The notes: generated from the letters alone by a model not told the origin. 64,000 nt of DNA from Sphingomonas insulae (GCF_010450875.1 NZ_CP048420.1:1-64000); one strand, 5' to 3'. Counted from the first letter of the stretch, positions 1 to 8,630 are shown. Numbers and translations: made by a program.

Positions 1-1471
1 GCGACCCGAGCAGCCCGTTGTAATAAGGCGTGTTCGCGGTCAGCCCGGCGAAGGCGGAGCCGTTGTTGCCGACCGCGCTGGTGAAGGCGTAGAGGATCTC
101 GCTGAACCCGTGCGGCCCCTTGTTGAGCGGCCCTGCCAGCCCCTGCCCCAGCACCGACGACAGCGCGGTGAGGCCGAGGATCATCAGCGGCAGCACGGCG
201 ATGGCGAGCACCGCGAGTTTCACCTCGCGCGCCTCGATCTTCTTGCCGACATATTCGGGCGTGCGCCCGACCATGAGGCCCGCGACGAACACGGCGAGGA
301 TGGCGAACAGCAGGAAGCCGTAGATCCCGGCGCCGACACCGCCGATGACGACCTCGCCCAATTGCATGTTGAACAGCGGGATCATGCCGCCCAAGGCGGT
401 GAAGCTGTCGTGCATCGCATTGACCGCGCCGCACGAGGCGGCGGTGGTGACGACCGCGAACAGCGACGAGGCGGCGATGCCGAAGCGCACCTCCTTGCCC
501 TCCATATTGCCGCCCGCGACGCCCAGCTGGTGGAGCACCGGATTGCCCGCCGCCTCCTGCCAGTAGGTGACGGTGACGCCGGCGACGAACAGGACCAGCA
601 TCGCCGACAGGATCGCCCAGCCCTGCCGGGTGTTGCCGACCGCCTTGCCGAACGTCCAGGTCAGGCCGAAGCCGATGAGGAAGATCGACAGCATCTGGAC
701 GAGGTTGGTCAGCGCGGTCGGGTTCTCGAACGGGTGCGCGCTGTTGGCGTTGAAGAAGCCGCCACCGTTGGTGCCGAGCATCTTGATCGCTTCCTGGCTG
801 GCGACCGGGCCGAGCAGCAGCGACTGTTTCGCGCCCTCTAGTGTCGACACGTCGACGACGCCGGCGAGTGTCTGGGGCACGCCGCTGGCGATCAGGAAGA
901 GCGCGTAGACGATGCTGATCGGCAGCAGCAGGTAGAGCGTGACGCGGGTGATGTCGGCCCAGCAATTGCCGATCGCCCCGGATTCGCGCCGCGCGAACCC
1001 ACGGAACAGCGCGAACGCCAGCGCGATGCCGGTCGCGGCCGACAGGAAGTTGTGGATGGTCAGGCCGAGCATCTGGGCAAGGTTCGACATGGTCGATTCC
1101 CCGCCATAGCTCTGCCAGTTGGTGTTGGTGGTGAAGCTGACCGCGGTGTTGAACGCGAGATGCGGACTGAGGCCGGCGAGGCCCTGCGGATTGCCGGGCA
1201 GCACGCCCTGCAGGCGCAGCACCGCATAGGTGAAGGCCATCAGCGCGACGTTGAACGCCAGCAGGTGGACGGCATAGCGCCGCCAGCCCTGTTCCGCGGT
1301 GGGATCGATGCCGGCGAGGCGATAGAAACCGCGCTCGACCGGGCCGAGCACGGCATGCAGCGGGGTACGGCGCCCTTCGTAGAGCGCGAACAGCCACAGG
1401 CCGACGGGCTTGGTCAGCGCCAGGAGGATGGCGATGAAGCCGAGGATCAGGAACCAGCCCTGGAATGTCAT
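1..1471 (-). CDS. kdpA: Potassium-transporting ATPase subunit A (3' end outside window)
   Basis: KdpA is the potassium-selective, channel-like subunit of the high-affinity KdpFABC pump in the inner membrane. The reading frame runs off the left edge, leaving about 490 of the usual ~560-570 residues. The translation starts [14 protein letters not shown] and carries the selectivity-filter-like loops of the family: [46 protein letters not shown] and [10 protein letters not shown]. The start lies just downstream of kdpF on the same strand, so kdpB and kdpC are expected to the left of the window. The assignment is secure from sequence alone. Confidence 0.97.
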   Translation of the reverse strand, partial: MTFQGWFLILGFIAILLALTKPVGLWLFALYEGRRTPLHAVLGPVERGFYRLAGIDPTAEQGWRRYAVHLLAFNVALMAFTYAVLRLQGVLPGNPQGLAGLSPHLAFNTAVSFTTNTNWQSYGGESTMSNLAQMLGLTIHNFLSAATGIALAFALFRGFARRESGAIGNCWADITRVTLYLLLPISIVYALFLIASGVPQTLAGVVDVSTLEGAKQSLLLGPVASQEAIKMLGTNGGGFFNANSAHPFENPTALTNLVQMLSIFLIGFGLTWTFGKAVGNTRQGWAILSAMLVLFVAGVTVTYWQEAAGNPVLHQLGVAGGNMEGKEVRFGIAASSLFAVVTTAASCGAVNAMHDSFTALGGMIPLFNMQLGEVVIGGVGAGIYGFLLFAILAVFVAGLMVGRTPEYVGKKIEAREVKLAVLAIAVLPLMILGLTALSSVLGQGLAGPLNKGPHGFSEILYAFTSAVGNNGSAFAGLTANTPYYNGLLGS

Positions 1472-1484
1472 GGGTCCGCTCCCT

Positions 1485-1574
1485 TCAGAAGCGTTCGGGG
1501 CGGATCAGAACCGCCACCAGATAGACGAGAAGGCCGAGCGCGGTCAGCGCCGCGAGCCAGAGGTCGAGGGTCAT
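1485..1574 (-). CDS. kdpF: KdpF small subunit of the potassium ATPase
   Basis: A 29-residue single-membrane-span peptide (begins [16 protein letters not shown], ends LIRPERF) sits directly upstream of kdpA with a 13-bp gap. Length, one hydrophobic helix and the short basic end LIRPERF match KdpF, which stabilises the KdpABC complex in the membrane. It is too short for routine gene callers. Confidence 0.9.
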   Translation of the reverse strand: MTLDLWLAALTALGLLVYLVAVLIRPERF

Positions 1575-1587
1575 CGGCTATCCTTGC

Positions 1588-1671
1588 TTACGCATGGTCG
1601 CACAGCCGGGCGTAGGCGAGCGTCGCCGCCACCAGCCCGAGCATTACGAGGATCCAGAGCAGGTCTTGCAT
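1588..1671 (-). CDS. Small one-span membrane peptide upstream of kdpF
   Basis: A 27-residue peptide, MQDLLWILVMLGLVAATLAY followed by ARLCDHA, with one hydrophobic helix. It lies 13 bp before kdpF and after the porin gene in the same direction. From memory, similar tiny peptides with an 'ARLCD' end occur upstream of kdpF in alphaproteobacteria; their role is not known to me. It is likely co-transcribed with kdp. Confidence 0.6.
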   Translation of the reverse strand: MQDLLWILVMLGLVAATLAYARLCDHA

Positions 1672-1682
1672 CACAGACTCCG

Positions 1683-2534
1683 TCAAAAGGCCGCGGTCAC
1701 CGAGGCGACCATGGCGCTGCCGGCGATATTGCCGGTGCCGTCCTGCCCCTTGCTGAAGCTGGGGCGCAGATAGGCGGCGTCGCGATCCGAGATGTCGGTG
1801 TCGACGTAGCTGAGGTTGAGCGTCAGGTTGCGCCACGTGGCGTCGGCACCCAGCGACCAGTCCCAATAGGCGCCGGTCGGCGCGACCGCGGTGGCGTTGG
1901 GGCCGAGGCCGCCCTGCCCCCGGCTATGGCCGACATGCGCCCTGGCGGTGAACGGCGTTCCCGCTACCGCAACCGCGCCGTCGCCCCACAGATAGAAATT
2001 GTCGTCCTTGGCGCCGGGATGGTCGTAGACGCCGGCCTGCGCCGCGGCGCCGCTGTCGTACCATCGGCCGATCGCCTGCTGTTTCGGCGCATAGGCGGCG
2101 CCGGCGGTCAGCGTGGCGGGGCCGGCGGTACCGGTGAGCTTGACATAGGGTTCGGCGAAGTCGGTCTTCGCCGCGCCGCCCGGATACATGTACCAGGTCA
2201 GGCCGACGTCGAGCGTCGCGTTATCGGCGAGCTTCGCCTTGTAGCCGCCGATCAGGTCGAGCTCCATGTTGGCGCCCCCGAACGTCCCCCAGCCGGCGAG
2301 GTTCGACGCCCATACGCCGCCATAGACGCCGCTGCGATGCGCGATCGTGATCCCGCCCTGCACCGCCATCTGCCGGTCCGACTGCGACACGCCGCGGAAG
2401 CGATAGTCGGTGACGATGGCGGCCGATCCGCTGACGGTGACCGCGGATGGCGGCGCGGTATCGGCCGATTGCGCCTGTGCGGCGGACGGCAGCACCGCCA
2501 CCGCCACGCCGGCCGCGACCCACAGAATCTTCAT
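1683..2534 (-). CDS. TorF-family putative outer-membrane porin
   Basis: About 283 residues from MKILWVAAGVAV, with a signal peptide cleaved near AQAQSAD. The mature part is rich in alternating beta-strand patterns and holds the family hallmark VTDYRFRGVSQSDRQMAVQG near the N-terminus and WYMYPGGA in the middle, ending in an aromatic residue (TAAF), as outer-membrane barrels do. It is the first gene of the leftward run porin-small peptide-kdpF-kdpA, so it may serve potassium uptake or osmotic response; that role is inferred from context. An in-frame ATG 12 bp upstream (2546) is an alternative start. Confidence 0.8.
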   Translation of the reverse strand: MKILWVAAGVAVAVLPSAAQAQSADTAPPSAVTVSGSAAIVTDYRFRGVSQSDRQMAVQGGITIAHRSGVYGGVWASNLAGWGTFGGANMELDLIGGYKAKLADNATLDVGLTWYMYPGGAAKTDFAEPYVKLTGTAGPATLTAGAAYAPKQQAIGRWYDSGAAAQAGVYDHPGAKDDNFYLWGDGAVAVAGTPFTARAHVGHSRGQGGLGPNATAVAPTGAYWDWSLGADATWRNLTLNLSYVDTDISDRDAAYLRPSFSKGQDGTGNIAGSAMVASVTAAF

Positions 2535-2647
2535 CACATGCCCCATTCGTATCGTTCAGGGGCATGCGATTAGGCGCATCGCGCGTAGCAATTCGAGAGC
2601 GATTCCCGCTCATCGCATAGTGCGCGCGTATAGTCGGGCGATCGGTC

Positions 2648-3742
2648 CTAATCCGCCGCGGCGACGATCGCACGGGTGACGTTGCCCATCAGCCGCATGC
2701 GGGTGCCGATGGCGACGCGGGTGCTCGCGATCATTACCGCCACGGCATAGCGATGGCCGTTCGGCGCGACGAGCAGGCCGACATCGTTATAGCCGGTGGA
2801 GAGCGCGCCGAGGTCCTGGCCGGTGCCGGTCTTGTGCGCGAGCGTCCATCCCGGCCGCAGCCCCGATTTCAGCCGCAGCGGCCCGGTCCTGCTCGATCGC
2901 ATCAGTGCCAGCAGCGACGCGGTCGAACGCGCGCTCAGCAATTTGCCCTGTGCAAGCAGCGACAGGCCCAGCGTCACGCCATTGGCGGACGCGCCGTCGA
3001 TCGGCGCGGCGAGATAGCGGTCGAGCGCCCTGGCCCGCGCGGCATGGGTCATCGCCGCGCGCGCCTGGAGGAAGCCCCAGCCCCCGGCCCATTCCGGCCG
3101 CCAAGTCAGCCCTGCGGTGCGGGCCTGCAATTCGCGCTCGCCGGGACCGAAGGTGACGCCGGCGATGCGCTTTGCCGCAAGCATGCGGCGGATCGCCTCC
3201 GGCCCCCCGACCCGCCAGAGCAGCACGTCGTTGCAGGTGTTGTCGCTGCGCGTCATCGCACCGCGCAGCAGGTCGCCGACCGTGGTGCGATAGCCGTCCG
3301 GACCCACCAGCGCGCGGATCGGCTGGTGGAAGACGGTGAGGTCCGACCGGCGCACGGTGACCGGATCGGTGAGCGACATCCGCCCCCGGTCGATCGCATC
3401 CATGACCGCGATGGCGACCCACAATTTGCTGACGCTCTGCTGCGGTCGTGGCGTGTCGCCGGCCCAGGCGACGCTCCAGCCCTCGTCGATATCCCGCACC
3501 GCGATCCCGACATCGCCGGCAAACCCCGCCCCCAGCGCCTGCACCGCATTGAGCAGTTGCGCCGGTGGTTGCGGACGGACCGGTGCCGAAGGCCGCGCGG
3601 GCGGTGCGGTCTGCACGGTGATCGGTGGAGGCGCAGGGCGTGGGGCGTGAGGACCGGCCGGAACGCAGGCGGCAAGGGCGATGACGGGCGCGGTGACGGA
3701 CGCAACAAGCCCCGCCCGCCGGATCAGCGGTGTGAATGACAA
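2648..3742 (-). CDS. Class A beta-lactamase-like serine hydrolase, predicted lipoprotein
   Basis: 364 residues. A lipobox ALAAC puts the modified cysteine at residue 26, followed by a proline-rich linker to about residue 60, so the enzyme should be anchored to a membrane facing the periplasm. Catalytic motifs of class A serine beta-lactamases are present in order: S103-V-S-K106, S166-D-N168 and K304-T-G306. A GERELQ segment around residues 201-206 may hold the omega-loop glutamate, but the usual ExxLN motif is not exact. Substrate (beta-lactam or cell-wall peptide) cannot be told from sequence. It is a monocistronic leftward gene. Confidence 0.85.
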   Translation of the reverse strand: MSFTPLIRRAGLVASVTAPVIALAACVPAGPHAPRPAPPPITVQTAPPARPSAPVRPQPPAQLLNAVQALGAGFAGDVGIAVRDIDEGWSVAWAGDTPRPQQSVSKLWVAIAVMDAIDRGRMSLTDPVTVRRSDLTVFHQPIRALVGPDGYRTTVGDLLRGAMTRSDNTCNDVLLWRVGGPEAIRRMLAAKRIAGVTFGPGERELQARTAGLTWRPEWAGGWGFLQARAAMTHAARARALDRYLAAPIDGASANGVTLGLSLLAQGKLLSARSTASLLALMRSSRTGPLRLKSGLRPGWTLAHKTGTGQDLGALSTGYNDVGLLVAPNGHRYAVAVMIASTRVAIGTRMRLMGNVTRAIVAAAD

Positions 3743-4155
3743 CTATACTTCCCTTTTTGGCCTGCTTAGCGGCCTGCGCGTGCAGGGAAAGGCGGGCGCG
3801 CCGACCCGTCCCGTTTGTCGGGGTGTTCATCGCAGGGCGCGTCGACAGTCGCGCGACCGGCAAACGGATGTGGAGGGAGGCGTTCGGTCGCGGTCGTGGC
3901 GGGCATCGCACTGCCGGAAAGAAAGGCGGGCCGTTATGCAGGGTCCGATGGGCACCCATCCCTGTCCATAGAGACGTGACCGGCATGATTTCCCGTCAAG
4001 GCAGGTCGTAAAGTACCAGTTCTGGTAGATGAATACCCAGGATATATTGGCCGTCCCCATGAGTTGACCGGATCGATATCGAGCTAGAACCTTGTCTGTT
4101 CGGACGGGGCGGCGTGATCTCGTTCGCACGCATTCGGTTACAGGGGTTCATCATC
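3743..4155. other. Gap of about 410 bp without a supported gene
   Basis: This stretch lies between two gene starts (beta-lactamase leftward, lipoprotein rightward) and should hold both promoters. Open frames here have arginine/proline-rich shadow-like composition. No convincing coding sequence was found. Confidence 0.5.
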
Positions 4156-4518
4156 ATGCTTGATACGACGATATGGCGCGCGACCGGTCTGGCCCTTGCC
4201 AGCGTTGCATCGTTCACCGTCGCCGGCTGCGTCGATCCATCCGCCAGGATCGCGACGTTGCTGGAGGGCTATGGCTTTCAGCCGGCGCAGTCGCAATGCT
4301 TCGGGGATCGGCTGGAAGCCAATCTGTCGATTGGCCAGCTGCAGCAACTCGGCCGTGCGGCCCGCGCTGCGCGCGAGGGGGATACGACGCCGGGGCGGCT
4401 GACCGTCGGCGACTTCATCCGCGTCGCCGGACAGGTGAAGGATGCCAAGGTGCCGATCGAAGTGGGCAAGGCCGCTGCGGCCTGCGGCGTGCTTGCCGAT
4501 CCTGCCTCACCGCTATGA
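4156..4518 (+). CDS. Small predicted lipoprotein of unknown function
   Basis: 120 residues from MLDTTIWRATGLALASVASF. A signal peptide ends in a lipobox VAGC, so the mature protein begins at a lipidated cysteine. The rest is a small helical domain (EGYGFQPAQSQCFGDRLEANLS). An upstream in-frame ATG at 4114 would place the hydrophobic signal too far inside, so the start at 4156 is preferred. I do not recognise the family. Confidence 0.65.
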   Translation: MLDTTIWRATGLALASVASFTVAGCVDPSARIATLLEGYGFQPAQSQCFGDRLEANLSIGQLQQLGRAARAAREGDTTPGRLTVGDFIRVAGQVKDAKVPIEVGKAAAACGVLADPASPL

Positions 4519-4752
4519 TCCGGGGCGGCGGGGCTGTGCCCTGCCCGCAGCCCCCTGCCCGTCACCATGATGCATGACGCCGTGTTCCAACTTCGTATGC
4601 AATCCTACATGTCGTCATGTCGACATATAGTGAAAGTAACTTTTCTCTGTTGATCGAAGGGTTTACCCGATCCACGGCAACGGTTCATCGCAATCGAACC
4701 ATTATGGTGGTTAACGGGTGGAACGGCCTGTTGCGGGTCGTGTTGGCACAGC

Positions 4753-4938
4753 ATGTTTGTGAAACCAGTATGCGTTTTTTCCTTCCAGGAGCCGGACCAC
4801 CTGACCCGCATCCACCTCAAGCTGGCGCTCGAGGATGCCGGTTTCGCCGTGTCCGAGGACGAGGATACGATCGCGTTGCGTGACGCCGTGCGACCCGTGG
4901 CGGAGACAACCGAAACGGATCGCTCCGACACCGGGTGA
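4753..4938 (+). CDS. Hypothetical small protein
   Basis: A 61-residue frame with plausible composition (FQEPDHLTRIHLKLALEDAG, then an acidic stretch and a hydrophilic tail), 30 bp before the response-regulator frame and in the same direction. No clear ribosome-binding site is visible. It could be a small partner of the regulator or a chance frame. Confidence 0.35.
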   Translation: MFVKPVCVFSFQEPDHLTRIHLKLALEDAGFAVSEDEDTIALRDAVRPVAETTETDRSDTG

Positions 4939-5006
4939 TATTCCGTTTCGTCTGCGGAACGCTTTGAATGATCGAGGCTTTTGTCATGCAAGGTGACGGA
5001 GCCGCC

Positions 5007-5384
5007 ATGCCCCATGTGCTGATTATCGAGGATTCCTATCTGTTCGGCCAGTTCGTGTCCGACGCGGCCGTGCTGGCGGGTGCGGCCAGCGTCGAGGTGG
5101 TCGATACGCAGGCGGCCGCGGAGGCGGCGGCCAGCAGGCGCACGCCGAACATCATCATCGCCGATGTAAAGCTGCGCCACGGCTCGGGCGTCAAGGCGGT
5201 CGAGCATATCGTTGCGGGAGAACGCGACATCCCGGTGCTCTACGTTACCGGCTATCCCGAACATCTCAGCGGCTGCCCGACCGATGCGACGATCGTCGAA
5301 AAGCCGGTGTCGCATGACGCCTTGCGGCTGACGATCGGCCAGCTGATCGCCGACCGGCGGACGCGGTCGTCATCCCTTCACTGA
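5007..5384 (+). CDS. Single-domain response regulator (CheY-like receiver)
   Basis: 125 residues consisting of one receiver domain only. The acidic pair E8-D9 follows the first strand, the phosphoacceptor is D53 (IIIADVKLR), T81 ends the fourth strand (VLYVTGYPE), and the conserved lysine is K99 (IVEKPV). There is no output domain, so it should act by protein contact or as a phosphate relay. Starts at 4968 and 4986 are possible but add residues before the first strand. No histidine kinase is nearby in the window. Confidence 0.85.
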   Translation: MPHVLIIEDSYLFGQFVSDAAVLAGAASVEVVDTQAAAEAAASRRTPNIIIADVKLRHGSGVKAVEHIVAGERDIPVLYVTGYPEHLSGCPTDATIVEKPVSHDALRLTIGQLIADRRTRSSSLH

Positions 5385-5388
5385 CCGG

Positions 5389-5532
5389 TCAGAAGCCGGT
5401 CCGGATCACCCGCCACCATCGCCTGACCCGCTGCCACAGCGTGTCGCGTGGCGCATCGTCATGCCGCTCCTGATCGGTCGCACCCCGATCGATCCCGCGT
5501 CGCGCACGCTTGCTGTTCGGGCGCCTTGCCAT
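5389..5532 (-). CDS. Small basic hypothetical protein
   Basis: A 47-residue peptide (MARRPNSKRARRGIDRG at the start, LWQRVRRWWRVIRTGF at the end), highly basic with a tryptophan-rich amphipathic C-terminus. It converges on the response regulator with a 4-bp gap. The composition resembles membrane-associated or nucleic-acid-binding small proteins, but no family is recognised. Confidence 0.4.
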   Translation of the reverse strand: MARRPNSKRARRGIDRGATDQERHDDAPRDTLWQRVRRWWRVIRTGF

Positions 5533-5600
5533 CGCGCGACCATAACGCGGCCGGGTTCACGCATGCTGAACGGAATGGGGAACGGGATGGGACGGGCCCG

Positions 5601-5750
5601 TCAGGCGAAGTCGCCCAGCTTTGCCGCTTCGTCTTCCACCTCGACCTCCGACGCTGCGTCGTCCATCGGCGGCTGTTCGGGGTGCGCGACGGCATCGGCC
5701 GGGGTGGCGGGTGTGGCCTCGTCGGGCCGACTGGCGGGGTCGTCGGTCAT
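5601..5750 (-). CDS. Small acidic hypothetical protein
   Basis: A 49-residue, proline/alanine-rich and acidic peptide (MTDDPASRPDEATPATP start, VEVEDEAAKLGDFA end) with a good AAGGAG ribosome-binding site upstream. It is likely disordered. It is one of three neighbouring very small acidic proteins. Confidence 0.55.
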   Translation of the reverse strand: MTDDPASRPDEATPATPADAVAHPEQPPMDDAASEVEVEDEAAKLGDFA

Positions 5751-5853
5751 GCTGCACTCCTTCGAAGGATGTGCCGGTCAACGCACGCCTGCGTGGATCG
5801 GGTGCCGATCGCCGATGTGGGCCGTTGATGTCGCTCCAGCGAAAGGACGCGAC

Positions 5854-5988
5854 ATGACCGCCGACCCCTCCAATGATCCGACACACCCGAGCGATGCCGA
5901 CGATGACGACGCCAACGAAGGGACGCCGCAGGAAGATCTGGAGGCCGAGGATCTGACGGGGTTCGTCAAGGACCCGCTCGAACAATGA
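5854..5988 (+). CDS. Small acidic hypothetical protein
   Basis: A 44-residue peptide, MTADPSNDPTHPSDADDDDA and onward, preceded by GAAAGGA at about 8 bp. Very acidic (a run of four aspartates) and probably disordered. It lies head-to-tail with the next small acidic gene and divergent from the gene at 5601. Confidence 0.55.
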   Translation: MTADPSNDPTHPSDADDDDANEGTPQEDLEAEDLTGFVKDPLEQ

Positions 5989-6034
5989 CGTCGGCGCCCT
6001 TGCCATTGCGGGCGCCCATCGAGAGGATCAGGCC

Positions 6035-6172
6035 ATGAGCGACCCCGAGCATCCCGAATCCATCGACACCCCGGACAGCGCGCCGCTGGGTCCCGAAACC
6101 GAGGCGGACGTGCGCGAACGGGCGACGCATGACGTCGATCCGGACGACATGTTCGATCCGCTCGGCACGTAA
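6035..6172 (+). CDS. Small acidic hypothetical protein
   Basis: A 45-residue peptide beginning MSDPEHPESIDTPDSAPLG and ending DPDDMFDPLGT, with a GAGAGGA ribosome-binding site. Composition matches the two acidic neighbours, and it stops 3 bp before the next lipoprotein frame, so the three genes 5854-6550 are probably one transcript. Confidence 0.55.
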   Translation: MSDPEHPESIDTPDSAPLGPETEADVRERATHDVDPDDMFDPLGT

Positions 6173-6175
6173 GGC

Positions 6176-6550
6176 ATGACGATGGGCGATCGGCTGGCAA
6201 TGGTCGTGATCGCGGCCCTTGCCGGTTGTACCGCGCCGAAGGCGGTGGAGGGGCCGGTCGGGCTCGGCCAGCTGGCCTATGTCGGCGGGCCGCGGGTGAT
6301 GCCCGAACGCGTGATCGAGGACAGCCGCTGCCCGGCGGGCAGGACCTGTGTCTGGGCAGGCCGGGTCGTGCTGCGCGCGATCGTCTATGGCGGCGCGTGG
6401 TCGAAGCCGGTCGACCTGGTGCTGGGCGTGCCGGTCGACATCGCCGATGGCAAGCTGACGCTGGTCGCGGTCACGCCGGCTCGCCTTGCCGGGCGGTCGG
6501 CCCGGACGCATCCGTCGCGCTTCGCCTTCGCGTTTCAGGGCGGGCTGTGA
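6176..6550 (+). CDS. Small predicted lipoprotein of unknown function
   Basis: 124 residues. A short signal peptide ends in the lipobox ALAGC (near residue 18). The mature part has a cysteine pair in SRCPAGRTCVWAGRVVL, a motif I associate with uncharacterised sphingomonad lipoproteins, then a beta-rich domain. It follows the acidic small genes by 3 bp. Confidence 0.65.
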   Translation: MTMGDRLAMVVIAALAGCTAPKAVEGPVGLGQLAYVGGPRVMPERVIEDSRCPAGRTCVWAGRVVLRAIVYGGAWSKPVDLVLGVPVDIADGKLTLVAVTPARLAGRSARTHPSRFAFAFQGGL

Positions 6551-6712
6551 AAGCGGGGTAATAGCGCCCCGCCTTGGGTGCTGTCCGTAGGACGGGGCGC
6601 CGGTCTCCGTAGTGACCAGATCATTGCGTGGACGCTCGCGGCCCCGGCGGCAAGCGGAATCATGGAGCGGGGCATGGCTGCTCCCCGCCGCATCCGATTG
6701 TAAAGGTTGTGT

Positions 6713-7150
6713 ATGCAGGAACTGACCCTGGCCGTCGTCGGCATCGACTTTGCCAATGCGGACGGCAGCAACCGCCGGTCGGAGGCGCTGATGACGCTGC
6801 CCGGCGAACCGGTCGAACTGGTGCCGGAACCGAAGAACAGGCATGACGGCAATGCCATCGCGGTGATCGGTCCGCGCGGTGTGCAGATCGGCTATCTCAA
6901 CGCCGAACGCGCGCCCTATATCGGCGGACGGATGAGCCGCGGCGAAGAGGTGGCGGCGATCTTTCAGGGGATCGACGGCGCGGCCGCGTTCGTCCGGGTC
7001 CGCTTCGGGGGCGGCACGCCCACCCTGCCCCTGCAATCCCAATGCCGATCCCCGTCACTGCCAGCCCCGCCCCGACCGCCACGGGCGTCGGGGCCGTACG
7101 ACCCGCACGCCTTCTACCCCGACGAGGATGGGCCGGAATGGGGCGCATGA
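6713..7150 (+). CDS. HIRAN-domain protein
   Basis: 145 residues. The first ~95 residues match the HIRAN pattern: a first strand (LAVVGIDFANADGSNRR), then GEPVELVPEPKNRHDGNAIA and VQIGYLNAERAPYI. HIRAN domains bind DNA ends or single strands, often in repair proteins. The C-terminal 45 residues are a proline-rich tail ending in acidic residues. The start at 6713 follows an AAAGG site. Confidence 0.75.
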   Translation: MQELTLAVVGIDFANADGSNRRSEALMTLPGEPVELVPEPKNRHDGNAIAVIGPRGVQIGYLNAERAPYIGGRMSRGEEVAAIFQGIDGAAAFVRVRFGGGTPTLPLQSQCRSPSLPAPPRPPRASGPYDPHAFYPDEDGPEWGA

Positions 7151-7188
7151 GCGTGGCCATGGCGCCCCGTGAAGCCTAGAGGGATCGT

Positions 7189-7296
7189 ATGGAGAACCGC
7201 CCCATCGTGCGCCGGGCCATCATGGTCATGATCGTCTTCCTCGCCGTTTCGATGGCGGGCATGCTGGCGCTGGGCATCGCGTTGTACCGCACCTGA
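7189..7296 (+). CDS. One-span membrane microprotein
   Basis: 35 residues (MENRPIVRRAIMVMIVFLAV then SMAGMLALGIALYRT): a basic start and one long hydrophobic helix. A plausible GAGGGATCG site precedes it. It converges on the gene at 7297 with no gap. Function unknown. Confidence 0.5.
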   Translation: MENRPIVRRAIMVMIVFLAVSMAGMLALGIALYRT

Positions 7297-7563
7297 TCAG
7301 CCGTCGTCGGGCGTCAGCCGTTCGGACAGCGCCATCAGATTGCGGGCGGCATCGCGATCGGCAGGATCGACGAACGCCACGTCGAGGTCCGGCGCGGCAT
7401 CCAGCATGTACAGCAACGTCCATAGCGCGAAGCGGCGTGCGCGGTCGCGCTCCAGGCCGAGGTCGACGCGCATGTGTTCGATCCCCGCGGCCAGCGCGGG
7501 GGGCGGCACGGCGGCAAGGTCGTCGGTCCCGAAATAGCGGCGCATCTGGTCATCGAGGTCCAT
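7297..7563 (-). CDS. Hypothetical 88-residue helical protein
   Basis: A soluble, mostly helical and acidic protein (MDLDDQMRRYFGTDDLAAVP; RFALWTLLYMLDAAPDLDVA). No recognised domain. It is divergent from the amidase gene. The codon pattern is consistent with a real gene. Confidence 0.55.
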   Translation of the reverse strand: MDLDDQMRRYFGTDDLAAVPPPALAAGIEHMRVDLGLERDRARRFALWTLLYMLDAAPDLDVAFVDPADRDAARNLMALSERLTPDDG

Positions 7564-7633
7564 CCGCCTCGTCTATCGGATGATTGCGGTGCGGCAAGCG
7601 CTGCGCCACAGGGCGATGGACGGGAGACACGAC

Positions 7634-8140
7634 GTGGCGAAGGATCCGGCCTGGCTAAGCGCGGCGCGCGCGCGGCTCGGCACGCGCGAGGCGCCCGGTG
7701 CGGCGAACAGCCCGACGATCCTCGGCTGGGCGAAGCGGCTCGGCACGCGCGTGCTCGGCATGATCTACAATGCCGACAGCGTACCGTGGTGCGGCGTGTT
7801 CGTCGCATTTTGTCTGGCGGAGGATGACATCGCGGCCGCGCCGATCGCGGTGCGCGCCGTGTCCTGGGCGAACTGGGGCCAGCTGCTCCGTCCCGAACGG
7901 CTGGCACCCGGCGCGGTGCTGGTGTTCGAGCGTACGGGTGGCGGCCATGTCGGCTTCTACGTCGGCGAAGATGCCGCGGCCTATCACGTGCTCGGCGGCA
8001 ACCAGGGCGATGCGGTCACCATCGCCCGGATTGCCAAGAGCCGTTGCATCGCCCGCCGCTGGCCGCCGGGCCGCCCGGTGATCGGCAAACCGGTGCAGAT
8101 CGCCGCCAAGGGGACGCCGATCTCCCGCAACGAGGCGTGA
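7634..8140 (+). CDS. TIGR02594-type NlpC/P60-like cell-wall hydrolase
   Basis: About 168 residues from a GTG start preceded by GGGAG; an ATG at 7616 is an alternative. Family hallmarks are the ARLGTREAPG opening, the catalytic-cysteine region VPWCGVFVAFCL, and the histidine region GGGHVGFYVGED followed by VLGGNQGDAV. Members are small papain-like peptidoglycan peptidases/amidases. No signal peptide is visible, so how it reaches the wall is unclear. It stands alone before the toxin-antitoxin pair. Confidence 0.75.
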   Translation: MAKDPAWLSAARARLGTREAPGAANSPTILGWAKRLGTRVLGMIYNADSVPWCGVFVAFCLAEDDIAAAPIAVRAVSWANWGQLLRPERLAPGAVLVFERTGGGHVGFYVGEDAAAYHVLGGNQGDAVTIARIAKSRCIARRWPPGRPVIGKPVQIAAKGTPISRNEA

Positions 8141-8152
8141 TTGCGCTCGCAT

Positions 8153-8180
8153 CAGTTGAGGCTTATATATGCTTCAACTG
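8153..8180. promoter_or_regulatory. Imperfect palindrome over the promoter of the Res/Xre pair
   Basis: A 28-bp imperfect inverted repeat with arms CAGTTGA and TCAACTG around the AT-rich core TTATATAT, located 16 bp before the antitoxin start. The core can serve as a -10 element. By analogy with autoregulated toxin-antitoxin operons, this is a likely operator for the Xre antitoxin. Confidence 0.55.
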
Positions 8181-8195
8181 GAATGGAGGGTCGGC

Positions 8196-8630
8196 ATGGC
8201 GACACAATCGGCATCGATCGAGGCGCTGCTGGGCGTTGCAGCCGGCCGCCCTGCGTCGCTGCTGGCGCTGGCCTATTCGATCGAGGGCGGCCTGCCGGTC
8301 GCCGCGCTCGATCGGCTTGCCGACAGCGTCGCGCCCGACGATCCGCGCTTCAAATTCCGGCTGATCCCCAAGGCGACGCTGGAGCGCCGGCGCAAGTCGT
8401 TGTCGCAGCGGCTGACCAGCGAAGAGGGCGACCGGCTGGCGCGGCTCGCCAAGGTGTTCAGCTTCGCGCTGGATATCTATCGGGTGCCGGAAAGGGCGCG
8501 TGAGTTCCTCGGTCGGCCGCATCCGATGCTCGACGGCAAGCCGCCGCTCGACGTGGCGCTGGGCAGCGGGCCGGGGGCGGACCTCGTCATCAACCTGTTG
8601 GGACGGGCGGCCTACGGCGGGGGCGCATGA
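8196..8630 (+). CDS. Xre/MbcA/ParS-type antitoxin
   Basis: 144 residues. The N-terminal half is an Xre-like helical DNA-binding region; the C-terminal half (ARLAKVFSFALDIYRVPERA, FLGRPHPMLDGKPPLDVALG) is the MbcA/ParS/Xre toxin-binding domain (DUF2384). It should neutralise the RES toxin and repress the operon. The start at 8196 is chosen because GGAGG lies at the right distance; an ATG at 8169 is in frame. It overlaps the toxin start by ATGA. Confidence 0.85.
   Translation: MATQSASIEALLGVAAGRPASLLALAYSIEGGLPVAALDRLADSVAPDDPRFKFRLIPKATLERRRKSLSQRLTSEEGDRLARLAKVFSFALDIYRVPERAREFLGRPHPMLDGKPPLDVALGSGPGADLVINLLGRAAYGGGA

Noticed and set aside
110..841. 243-residue plus-strand frame antisense to kdpA
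   Set aside because: Low-complexity His/Arg/Gln-rich translation typical of the reverse complement of a high-GC gene; kdpA on the other strand is certain.
1410..2573. 387-residue plus-strand frame over kdpF, the small peptide and the porin
   Set aside because: Antisense shadow; the minus-strand porin has a signal peptide and family motifs.
3827..4129. Minus-strand 100-residue frame containing YQNWYFTTCLDGKSC
   Set aside because: Composition is partly protein-like but there is no ribosome-binding site, no recognisable domain, and it overlaps the likely lipoprotein promoter.
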